Source: an uncultured Flavobacteriales bacterium (GTDB lineage: Bacteria; Bacteroidota; Bacteroidia; Flavobacteriales_G; Salibacteraceae). From it: 64,000 nt of DNA. Below, piece after piece: positions 56,857-64,000 of this stretch (positions within the stretch are counted from its first letter, which is position 1; every line of letters starts with the position of its first letter). The DNA lies in assembly GCA_905181855.1 (NCBI GenBank), contig CAJIZE010000012.1, forward strand, positions 1 through 64,000, given 5' to 3'. The translations under genes and the position numbers were made by a program. The notes below the pieces were generated by a model. That model was given only the letters and a program-made list of their open reading frames with translations, was not told the origin of the DNA and made no database searches.

Positions 56857-56884
56857 CAAATATAAGTAAACTACCTAGGCCAAA
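56857..56884 (-). promoter_or_regulatory. Candidate promoter of tpiA
   Basis: On the minus strand TTTG (56884-56881) and TATATTTG (56864-56857) are 16 bases apart, slightly short but close to the Bacteroidota consensus. The leader would be about 15 bases. Confidence 0.4.
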
Positions 56885-56943
56885 TAGATCTAATGCCACT
56901 TAGAATATGGGCATCTTGACAGAAATAAGCATTAGGAATTTTC

Positions 56944-58221
56944 TTAAAATATATCAGCGTAAACTGGTAAATCATCACTGTGCCATTTGCCTTTTACTGT
57001 TCCTTTTTCAAGGTATACAAGGCCTGGGTTTGATCTAATTATAGTTTTTAGCATAGTGCCATCTGCTGTTAAAAACGGAAACATATTTTGATTTTTATGT
57101 CTAAAATCATTTACCGCTTCATAATTTGACGCTGTTAATCCATACATAGGAACACCAGCTTTTTCGGCTAAAGCTGCTATGTCGTTTAATGCCTGCTGAT
57201 TCGACTCGTCTGTTTTATCCAGATCGTATGACACTACTAATAACACTCTATCATAACTTAACACCGAATAGGTAATATCGTCACCAGTTTCATCGTCAAT
57301 TAAATTAAAATCATGAACAGGGGGCTCATAACCTTCTTGGATAGTTATCGGATTACTAGTTTCAACAATCTCCCAACTTGAATCTTCCCAAATTCCTGAT
57401 GTCAAGTATTCATTATCCGTCATCTCCTTTTCAGAACCATCTGTGTTTCTTAATGTGTATATATAACCAAATTTTGGGCAGGGTAAGCCTAGTTCATCAC
57501 ACCCTTTAATTCCATCTTCTATGTTCTTTTCAACAGCATAAGGTCTGAAATCTCGAATCGGTAAGTTCATGACACAGTATACTGAAAAAACTGTAGAAAT
57601 CACTGTTGCTGCACCAGCCAAAATCCAATCGTTTTGATCCAATTTAACGTAGTTTTTAATCAAATAAATTACAACAAAAGTAATTAGAGAGAAAACTATT
57701 GGAAAGGTCCAAGAAATAACCCCTAATGAAAATAAAATAATGAAGAGTAAAGAAAATGAGAAGTAGACTAAATCACCGCGTTTTAAGTTACGCTGAATAT
57801 GTTTTTGGCGAATAAAAATTACTGAAATAAAAAAGAACAGAATCAAATCTTTGGTGAAAGATTGCCAAGGAGTAAATTTTAAGGCATCACCAAAACAACC
57901 ACAATCTGTTACTTTATCAAAATAAGCTGAGTAAAAGGTTAAAAAAGTAAAAAACACAATCATTGATAAAAGTGACCATGAAACTAATTTTGATTTAGAA
58001 CCCACTAAAACTGCCACACCCAAAACAATTTCAACAACACAAATAAATACTGCTAGATATAAAGCTAAAGGCTCTAAAAATGGTAGATTTAAAACATCTG
58101 TCGAAAAATATTCTTCTAGCTTGTACGAAAATCCCATCGGGTCGTTGGCTTTGATTAAGCCAGATACTATAAATAAGGAACCTACTAAAACACGAGATAT
58201 AAACTCTAAAATTTTCATCAT
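56944..58221 (-). CDS. BT_3928-like DoxX membrane protein with thioredoxin-like tail
   Basis: The 425-residue protein starts with a DoxX/MauE-type four-helix membrane domain (ISRVLVGSLFIVSGLIKAND, the family's FxxSGxxK signature; DCGCFGDALKFTPWQSFTKD). It continues with further helices and a soluble C-terminal domain resembling thioredoxin/AhpC (RVLLVVSYDLDKTDESNQQA, MYGLTASNYEAVNDF). No CxxC motif is visible in the tail, so classic disulfide exchange is unlikely there; the membrane part has a CGC pair. Proteins of this type are widespread in Bacteroidota and their role is unresolved, possibly redox-linked. It lies between DUF1599 and tpiA, a common local order. Confidence 0.85.
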   Translation of the reverse strand: MMKILEFISRVLVGSLFIVSGLIKANDPMGFSYKLEEYFSTDVLNLPFLEPLALYLAVFICVVEIVLGVAVLVGSKSKLVSWSLLSMIVFFTFLTFYSAYFDKVTDCGCFGDALKFTPWQSFTKDLILFFFISVIFIRQKHIQRNLKRGDLVYFSFSLLFIILFSLGVISWTFPIVFSLITFVVIYLIKNYVKLDQNDWILAGAATVISTVFSVYCVMNLPIRDFRPYAVEKNIEDGIKGCDELGLPCPKFGYIYTLRNTDGSEKEMTDNEYLTSGIWEDSSWEIVETSNPITIQEGYEPPVHDFNLIDDETGDDITYSVLSYDRVLLVVSYDLDKTDESNQQALNDIAALAEKAGVPMYGLTASNYEAVNDFRHKNQNMFPFLTADGTMLKTIIRSNPGLVYLEKGTVKGKWHSDDLPVYADIF

Positions 58222-58286
58222 TCTATTTGATATTTTCTGCTAAAATATTGGGCTTTAATTTTAACGTTAATTAATTTAACATCTAA

Positions 58287-58832
58287 TTAACCCTCCTGCT
58301 CTTGCATTTGAATAAGAGCAAAAACTCCATAATTTACTATGTCTAAATAATTAGCATCAATTCCCTCCGAAACTACTGTTTTGCCTTTGTTATCTTCAAT
58401 CTGCTTTATTCTCAATAATTTTACTAAAATTAAATCTGTAAATGAACTAACTCTCATATCACGCCATGCCTCTCCGTAATCATGGTTTTTAGCTTTCATT
58501 AAATTAAAGGCAATATCAAATTGATTTGTAAAATGTTCATCAGCATCGTCGGTTTTCATGTCAGCATTATTTGACACACCAAGATTTAGTTGAATTAACG
58601 CCATCAAACAGTAATTTATAATCCCTATAAATTCAGGTTCAATACCTTCATCTACCTTGGTAACGCCTGTTTCTTCAAGCGTTCTGATTCGGTTAGCTTT
58701 GATGAAAATCTGATCTGTTAAAGATTTTGTTCTTAGCACTCTCCAGGATGCACCATAATCTTTCATTTTGTTTGAGAAGATATCTTTGCACTTTGACATC
58801 ACTTGGTTGTACTGAGAAATGGTTTTTTCCAT
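58287..58832 (-). CDS. DUF1599-domain protein
   Basis: The 181-residue protein contains two DUF1599 copies: MKDYGASWRVLRTKSLTDQI with KANRIRTLEE, and NHDYGEAWRDMRVSSFTDLI with KLLRIKQIED. Each repeat ends in INYCLMALIQ or VNYGVFALIQ. The fold resembles MazG/all-alpha NTP pyrophosphatases, so nucleotide binding is possible but unproven. It is divergent from folP with 16 bases between the start codons, so the two promoters overlap the opposing coding sequences. Confidence 0.9.
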   Translation of the reverse strand: MEKTISQYNQVMSKCKDIFSNKMKDYGASWRVLRTKSLTDQIFIKANRIRTLEETGVTKVDEGIEPEFIGIINYCLMALIQLNLGVSNNADMKTDDADEHFTNQFDIAFNLMKAKNHDYGEAWRDMRVSSFTDLILVKLLRIKQIEDNKGKTVVSEGIDANYLDIVNYGVFALIQMQEQEG

Positions 58833-58848
58833 TTTAACACTTTAAATT

Positions 58849-59685
58849 ATGGCTCGAAAATACACTATAAGTTGCAAAGGAAAGCTCATAGATTTATCAA
58901 TTCCTAAAGTAATGGGAATTGTAAATATTACGCCAGATTCGTTTTTTGATGGTGGCAAAAACAATTCAATTGATGATGCTTTAGCGCAAGTCCAAAAACA
59001 TTTGGACCATGGTGCCGCATTTATAGATGTTGGGGGATACTCTACTCGTCCTGATGCTAGCTTGGTATCAGTTGAAGAGGAAAACCTGAGAGTTATTCCT
59101 GTTATCAAACAAATCGTCACTTCTTTTCCTGATGCTTGTATTTCTATTGACACCTTTAACAGTAAAGTTGCTCTGCAAGCAGTTGAAGCTGGTGCTTGCA
59201 TTATAAATGATATATCGGGAGGTGATTTTGATTCTAATATGTTTACTACATTAAAGCAAGTGCAAGTGCCTTATGTTTTGATGCACAGCAAAGGTAGTCT
59301 CAACAAAATGCACCAAAAGCCCCAATATGCTAATGTTACTCAAGAGGTAATCTTAAAACTTTCAGCAAAACTTGAGGAGCTGTCCTACCTTGGCATAAAC
59401 GATATAATCGTTGATCCTGGTTTTGGGTTTGCAAAAAACCTTGATCATAATTTTGAGTTATTAAAAAAATTAGAACAGCTTCAAATACTAAACAAGCCTA
59501 TTTTAACAGGTATTTCAAGAAAATCAATGATTTTTAAAACCCTTGAATCAAATGCTGTAAATGCCCTAAATGGTACCACAGTTTTAAATACTATTGCATT
59601 GCAAAAAGGAGCTACTATTTTAAGAGTTCACGACTCAAAAGAAGCTAGTGAAGCAATCACTTTAACAACTAAAGTTTACCACTAA
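58849..59685 (+). CDS. folP: Dihydropteroate synthase
   Basis: The enzyme condenses p-aminobenzoate with the pterin diphosphate in folate synthesis; it is the sulfonamide target. The 278-residue TIM-barrel protein has MGIVNITPDSFFDGG, FIDVGGYSTRPDA, SIDTFNS, IINDISGG, DPGFGFAK and GISRKSMI, all in order. The cdaA start codon follows directly after its stop. Confidence 0.96.
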   Translation: MARKYTISCKGKLIDLSIPKVMGIVNITPDSFFDGGKNNSIDDALAQVQKHLDHGAAFIDVGGYSTRPDASLVSVEEENLRVIPVIKQIVTSFPDACISIDTFNSKVALQAVEAGACIINDISGGDFDSNMFTTLKQVQVPYVLMHSKGSLNKMHQKPQYANVTQEVILKLSAKLEELSYLGINDIIVDPGFGFAKNLDHNFELLKKLEQLQILNKPILTGISRKSMIFKTLESNAVNALNGTTVLNTIALQKGATILRVHDSKEASEAITLTTKVYH

Positions 59686-60468
59686 ATGAAACTACCAGAA
59701 ATAAATTGGATAGAAATAATTGACGTTCTATTAGTAGCCTGGTTGATTTACCAGCTCTATAAGATTGTAAAAGGAACCGTGGCTATTCGAATTTTTGGCG
59801 GCCTGTTTGCCATTTATCTATTCTGGAAAGTAGTTGCAGCGTTAAAAATGGAGTTACTTACTGAGATTCTGGGACAATTTATTGGTGTTGGGGTTATAGC
59901 TTTAATTATTGTTTTCCAGCAAGAATTAAGACGGTTTTTACTCATTGTTGGTACACCAGATTTTTTAAACAACAATAAAACAGCAAAAAAGGTTTTTGGT
60001 TGGATGAAGAAGGATGAAGATGAATCTAAAATTCATTTAAACGAAATTGTTGGAGCAGTAAATAAAATGGCTAAAGCCAAAACCGGAGCGTTGATTGTAA
60101 TGGAAAAACAATCAGGCATTTCACCATTTGTGTCTTCATACACTACCATAGATTCAGTGATTTCTGAAGACTTATTAGAAAGTATATTTTTTAAAAATTC
60201 TCCTCTACACGATGGGGCACTAATAATTGCGAAAAATAGAATTTTATTTGCAGGCGCGGTATTACCAATATCTGATCAAAAATTAGCAGGAAAATACGGA
60301 ACAAGACATAGAGCTGCTTTTGGAATTACTGAATTAACAGATGCCATTGTCATTGTAGTTTCAGAAGAAACTGGTGATGTTAGCTTGGTTAATGACAATA
60401 AGATTCAAAAAATAAAAGATATTGAAGCTAATCTAAAAAAAGAACTGGTTATTTTATTTGGAAATTAA
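59686..60468 (+). CDS. cdaA: Membrane-bound diadenylate cyclase CdaA
   Basis: CdaA makes cyclic di-AMP from two ATP. The 260-residue protein has about three N-terminal membrane helices (IIDVLLVAWLIYQLYKIV, AIYLFWKVV, VGVIALIIVF) and a DisA_N cyclase domain with PLHDGALIIAKNRI and the KYGTRHRAAFGITE ATP-binding motif. It follows folP immediately, a common order in Bacteroidota. No CdaR or GlmM gene is next to it. Its end overlaps a convergent small membrane-protein gene by four bases. Confidence 0.95.
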   Translation: MKLPEINWIEIIDVLLVAWLIYQLYKIVKGTVAIRIFGGLFAIYLFWKVVAALKMELLTEILGQFIGVGVIALIIVFQQELRRFLLIVGTPDFLNNNKTAKKVFGWMKKDEDESKIHLNEIVGAVNKMAKAKTGALIVMEKQSGISPFVSSYTTIDSVISEDLLESIFFKNSPLHDGALIIAKNRILFAGAVLPISDQKLAGKYGTRHRAAFGITELTDAIVIVVSEETGDVSLVNDNKIQKIKDIEANLKKELVILFGN

Positions 60469-60806
60469 TCTTTCTTGCCATAGCACCAGCCTTTCATTGA
60501 TTCTTTAAACTTAGCTTTTTCTTCTTCGCTCATCCCCTCCATTTTTGTTTCAATCTTCTTTTTCCAGTGTTCTTTTTTATTGTCCAACCTTTGTTCATGT
60601 TGATATTTATCCATCATTCCAAATCCAAAAACAATTTTAGCCATTGCTAAAAGCCCTAAAGCCTGCCAATAAGATATTTGTATCAAACCAAATATCTCAG
60701 GTATTAACATGTTCCAGAGCAACATAAAAACATAACCTAAGATGGCTAATCCCACAAGTATCATTAGTATATAACCAAATCCCTTTTTCAACCAATAGCT
60801 TCCCAT
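60465..60806 (-). CDS. Small two-helix membrane protein downstream of a sigma factor
   Basis: The 113-residue protein has two membrane segments (FGYILMILVGLAILGYVFML, ALGLLAMAKIVFGFG) followed by a strongly charged, coiled-coil-like tail (KKKIETKMEGMSEEEKAKFK) ending with a Cys near GWCYG. It begins 11 bases after the ECF-type sigma gene. This placement is what one would expect of an anti-sigma factor or a related membrane partner, but no known anti-sigma domain is visible, so this is inference. Small proteins of this kind are common beside sigma genes in Flavobacteriia. Confidence 0.7.
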   Translation of the reverse strand: MGSYWLKKGFGYILMILVGLAILGYVFMLLWNMLIPEIFGLIQISYWQALGLLAMAKIVFGFGMMDKYQHEQRLDNKKEHWKKKIETKMEGMSEEEKAKFKESMKGWCYGKKD

Positions 60807-60816
60807 GACTTATGTT

Positions 60817-61413
60817 TTAATCATTAAACATTTCATCGTAAATTGACTTTAAATTTTCACGTAATTTAAGAATAGCGTAACGCTTTCTCGTAATTAATGT
60901 ATTCTCATTTTTACCGGTCATTTCTGCCATTTCTTTGAAACTTATTCCTTCAAACTCATGCATTTCAAACACTTCGCGTTGGCTCGCTGGCATATCATTT
61001 AAGGTTTCCTGAATCGTATCTCGAACCATTCCTCTTAACAATTCAAATTCTGGACCTCGATCAGAGGAAGGAATAATGTCATAAAGGGAGATTTCATCTC
61101 CATCATCATTCCCATAGCTGCGATTGAAATCTTCAATCCGCTGTGTTTTATGCTTTCTAAAAAAGTCTATTATTTTATTTCTGGCAACTCTGAATATCCA
61201 CGCACCACCACTTCTTATATCTTTAGCAAGTACATAGGCATCTGCTAATTGATAGAATACGTCTTGAAAAATATCTTCTGCGTCTTCGTTAGTAGGAACC
61301 CTACTTCTAATAAACCTAAATAGCTTATCGCCCTCTTTCTTAAATACCTCTTGCACAGACTCATTCATAAACTCTGATTGCAATTGTTGTACTTTCACTT
61401 CTACACTCATCAT
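60817..61413 (-). CDS. ECF-type RNA polymerase sigma factor
   Basis: I prefer a start at one of the paired ATGs at 61413/61410; the frame extends to an ATG at 61440, but those nine residues look non-conserved. The protein has sigma region 2 (LFRFIRSRVPTNEDAEDIFQ, WIFRVARNKIIDFFRKH) and region 4 (DMPASQREVFEMHEFEGISF with KEMAEMTGKNENTLITRKRY). It lacks the long regions 1 and 3 of housekeeping sigma. It would redirect polymerase to a stress or envelope regulon. The next gene downstream is a membrane protein that could be its regulator. Confidence 0.9.
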   Translation of the reverse strand: MMSVEVKVQQLQSEFMNESVQEVFKKEGDKLFRFIRSRVPTNEDAEDIFQDVFYQLADAYVLAKDIRSGGAWIFRVARNKIIDFFRKHKTQRIEDFNRSYGNDDGDEISLYDIIPSSDRGPEFELLRGMVRDTIQETLNDMPASQREVFEMHEFEGISFKEMAEMTGKNENTLITRKRYAILKLRENLKSIYDEMFND

Positions 61414-61476
61414 AAGTGTAAAGACGAAACAGCGTCGCAAATATTTGATTTAATCAAAAAAACTATTTAAAAAGTT

Positions 61477-61511
61477 AGGAGAATTTAAATTTATTTTATC
61501 TAAATTCTCCT
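61477..61511 (-). terminator. Rho-independent terminator of the T9SS surface protein gene
   Basis: On the minus strand the hairpin arms are AGGAGAATTTA (complement of 61511-61501) and TAAATTCTCCT (complement of 61487-61477), an 11-base perfect stem with a 13-base loop. A TAACTTTTT run and a later T7 follow in the direction of transcription. The stem starts six bases after the stop codon. Confidence 0.75.
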
Positions 61512-61517
61512 CCAAGT

Positions 61518-64000
61518 TTATTGTTTAGCTATTCTAAAATGGTAAACCTCGCTGTTTTTAGTAACCGATAAAATGTAAAACCCGTTGGCTAAACTCGTAA
61601 AATTTACAGTTTGGAACGAACCATTATTACTTATCTTGATGCTTTCAATTAAGCTTCCATTTAGAGTATGCATTTGAACAGAACTAATTTCATTGTTCTT
61701 GTTTTCAATATTAACAATACCATCTGATGGATTTGGATATACTTTTAATTCGTTGTTTTCAAAAACATCGTTTATAGAAACCAATTCAAAATAGAAATAT
61801 TCTGATTTTTGAGAATTACAAGTACCATTAACTGCAGTTACTTGATACCTTCCTGAAAGTAAAGCGACTATATATTGAAGGTTCCCAGGATACGTTTGCC
61901 CTTCATATGACCAAATATAAAGAGGTGCAACAACCGAGGCTTCTAATGAATCAATCCCAATCTTATTAATTATTGGAGTTGAAGGTATAGCTTCAATTAA
62001 AATGCTACTATTTGATAAGTTTGTACAACCTACTGAGTTTGTGAAAGTATAGGTTAACTGATTGTTCCCTGGCCCGGCTAACGCAGGATATAGCGTGTCG
62101 TTAACTATTCCATTTCCTGAGTAAACCCCTCCATTAGGTGAGCCTCCTGAAATTGGCAACGGTGAATAATTTTCGCATATATTGCCAAAAGCTCCAAAAT
62201 TCACTGTCGGTGATTCCAACAACTGAATGGTCTTTATTACTGAATTACTACAGCCATTTAAATCTGTAAATGTGTATTTAACTAGTTTATTACCAGGGCT
62301 ACCAGCATTTGACGGATTAAATAGTCCGTTTAAAATTCCCGGACCGGTATAAACGCCTCCTAGAGGAATACCTCCGGTAAGAGTAACAGATGGAGCGTTA
62401 TCGCAATAATTTTGGAAAGCGCCCATGGACACACTAGGTATTGTATCTACCGTAATAAAACCTTTTGCTAAATTTGAGCAACCATTACCATCCGTATACA
62501 TATAAGCTACAGAATCTTGCCCTACTCCTGCTAAAGAAGGGTTAAATAGTCCATTGCTCACGTTAGGACCTGAATAAATACCACCAACAGGTAAACCTCC
62601 TGATAAAGATATTGGTGTTGAATTCGCACAAACATTGGGAATTGATGGGATGGAAACATTAGGCAAGGAGTCTATCGTTACCATAATTGTATCACTTGCA
62701 ATACAGCCATATTGATCTGTTCCGATTACTGAATATTGGGTAGTAATAATAGGTGAAATCAATATTGAGTTACTATTACCTCCAGTACTCCAAACATATG
62801 ATGCTCCACCACTTGCATTAATTATTCTGCTCGACCCTATACAAACACTGGTATTTCCTCCTGCTGAAATAACGGGATAAACACGAACACCAACAACCAC
62901 AGTATCAGCATAACTTTCACATCCATTCTGATCTGTTTCAGTAATGTAATAGGTATGAACTCCTACCGTGCTAGAGGCTTGATAAGAAGAATTGTAAGAC
63001 AATGTAAAAGATGAGTCTAGACTTGCATCTGAATACCAGGTAAGTGTTCCTCCTGAGCCAATTGCAGAAATTGGAGAAACCACATCTCCAGGACAATAAT
63101 TTGTATCCGCTGAAGCTATTGGCGTATTTGGTAACTGAAGATTATTCAAAATTATTGAATTGGTATCGTTGACGTGAAGGGTATCTCCTGGTACGTTTAC
63201 CCAAGCTTTTATGTTTTGATTTCCAGTACCGCCAAAAGGAGCCAATGAAGAAAAAGTTAAAGTTTTTTGAATATTCGGATACAATGTATCCACAAATAGC
63301 TGATTAACAGCAGCGCCATTATTGATACTAAAGCTTGCCGGCACCCAATAAACGGTATCTGTTCCAGTGTTTGTTAAATGAATTTGAACATCTGAACTAC
63401 TAATGTTACAAGCTGTTTGAGTTGAAGTACCAATTGAATCAATAACGATATCAACTAAACCTGTGTCAGCATAAGGTATATCGACATTAACAAAAACAGT
63501 ATCTAGAATAAGACCGCACTGAGTATTAATACTTGCGACATAATTTAAAACGCCATTGTTAAAAAATGGACCAACGTTAGTTGTTGCATTTGTATCAATC
63601 AAATTAGTATCCAAATACCAATTAATGCTTGCTGCAAGCGATGAATCTAATCCTGGGTTAAATGTACCGATTGTTTGAGGTGTAGCACTAGAGAGTGTCC
63701 AGTCGCTTGCGCCATCAGTATCAGCACCGTATCTTGAAATACCGGCCATTCCACTTGATGAAGGTAAACTACCCGTCCAGTCCGTTGCAGAAACACCTGC
63801 AGTTGTTGGAAAAATAAAACTGTTGGTTGCTACTGCATCAACGATGTTGTTACTAGCATCTTTTAATACATACCCTTGTTGCACATTTGATGAAGTAGAA
63901 AATGTATTTGTAGACCAATACATGTTATTTACAAGGCTATTTGCTCCTGCACTAAAGGCATATCCTACAGTTAAAACATTGTAAGCTCCGATATTAGCCC
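61518..64000 (-). CDS. Large T9SS-exported surface protein with tandem Cys repeats, 5' end outside the window
   Basis: The frame is open through the right edge, so the start and signal peptide are missing; an internal Met at 63923 is not the start. Near the visible N-terminus GYVLKDASNNIVDAV and TDGASDWTLSSATPQTIGTF suggest a lamin-tail domain. Ig/PKD-like domains follow, with a DTVFVNVDIPYADTGLVDIV stretch. Three tandem repeats of about 75 residues lie around 61985-62640, each with a GG.P.GG.Y.G.G..NGLFNP..AG pattern and a Cys near NGCSN. The C-terminus is a type A sorting domain (LKVYPNPSDGIVNIEN to FRIAKQ). It is probably attached to the outer surface. Confidence 0.88.
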   Translation of the reverse strand, partial: ANIGAYNVLTVGYAFSAGANSLVNNMYWSTNTFSTSSNVQQGYVLKDASNNIVDAVATNSFIFPTTAGVSATDWTGSLPSSSGMAGISRYGADTDGASDWTLSSATPQTIGTFNPGLDSSLAASINWYLDTNLIDTNATTNVGPFFNNGVLNYVASINTQCGLILDTVFVNVDIPYADTGLVDIVIDSIGTSTQTACNISSSDVQIHLTNTGTDTVYWVPASFSINNGAAVNQLFVDTLYPNIQKTLTFSSLAPFGGTGNQNIKAWVNVPGDTLHVNDTNSIILNNLQLPNTPIASADTNYCPGDVVSPISAIGSGGTLTWYSDASLDSSFTLSYNSSYQASSTVGVHTYYITETDQNGCESYADTVVVGVRVYPVISAGGNTSVCIGSSRIINASGGASYVWSTGGNSNSILISPIITTQYSVIGTDQYGCIASDTIMVTIDSLPNVSIPSIPNVCANSTPISLSGGLPVGGIYSGPNVSNGLFNPSLAGVGQDSVAYMYTDGNGCSNLAKGFITVDTIPSVSMGAFQNYCDNAPSVTLTGGIPLGGVYTGPGILNGLFNPSNAGSPGNKLVKYTFTDLNGCSNSVIKTIQLLESPTVNFGAFGNICENYSPLPISGGSPNGGVYSGNGIVNDTLYPALAGPGNNQLTYTFTNSVGCTNLSNSSILIEAIPSTPIINKIGIDSLEASVVAPLYIWSYEGQTYPGNLQYIVALLSGRYQVTAVNGTCNSQKSEYFYFELVSINDVFENNELKVYPNPSDGIVNIENKNNEISSVQMHTLNGSLIESIKISNNGSFQTVNFTSLANGFYILSVTKNSEVYHFRIAKQ

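Overview
The window is AT-rich chromosomal DNA from a Bacteroidota bacterium, most likely a marine or freshwater Flavobacteriales-type lineage. Several signs point there. At least five secreted proteins end in type IX secretion (T9SS) C-terminal sorting domains. Promoters carry the Bacteroidota TTTG / TAnnTTTG elements. Hallmark families are present: a BT_3928-like DoxX protein, DUF1599, a PD40/SPOR envelope protein, VF530 and a long-tailed ribosomal protein S1. Gene orders are also familiar for the group (pyrR-pyrB-STAS-rnz; DUF1599-DoxX-tpiA-prmA-clpS; folP-cdaA). No rRNA, tRNA, CRISPR array or prophage was seen.

Layout. 1-3.5 kb: lipoprotein, hutH and hisS. 3.6-10.5 kb is an eroded accessory region. 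It holds a 24-codon tryptophanase start remnant abutting an AraC C-terminal remnant, a CzcA/CzcB-type divalent-metal efflux pair with a His-rich accessory protein, a dead IS1595-family element with intact ends and an 8-bp target duplication, and the C-terminal stub of a CcoI-type copper P-ATPase. 10.6-15.7 kb: recR, a two-domain glycosyltransferase, endonuclease I and two exported proteins of unknown function. 15.7-21.8 kb: CotH-like secreted protein, DUF1569/DinB-like protein, GNAT, monomeric isocitrate dehydrogenase, a short Crp-like protein and an orphan. 22.1-26.6 kb: a giant subtilase-fold T9SS cargo with altered catalytic motifs. 27-30.4 kb: small conserved protein, alpha/beta hydrolase, a decayed DUF429 gene, an arsR-arsM unit with a visible operator, and a YkgJ-like cysteine-cluster protein. 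30.5-37.2 kb: 2-oxoacid dehydrogenase E2, a stunted TPR protein, VF530, an intact subtilase and rpsA with promoter and terminator. 37.2-40.8 kb: pyrR, pyrB, STAS-like protein, a T9SS cargo and rnz, tightly packed. 41.6-44.3 kb: floA, nfeD-like gene, a frameshifted M48 peptidase and clpS.

44.3-55.3 kb holds the most unusual content. Two giant exported proteins, of 2136 and 1477 residues, lie between clpS and prmA, genes that I recall as adjacent in related genomes. The larger combines a TPR region, PD40 propeller blades, a very long coiled-coil/low-complexity middle and three C-terminal SPOR-like modules. The other is a beta-rich exported protein of unknown function. 55.3-61.4 kb: prmA, tpiA, DoxX/thioredoxin-like protein, DUF1599, folP, cdaA, a small membrane protein and an ECF-type sigma factor. 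The right edge holds a T9SS surface protein with tandem Cys-containing repeats, cut by the window end.

All functional calls come from reading the translated sequence and recognising families. No database search was run.
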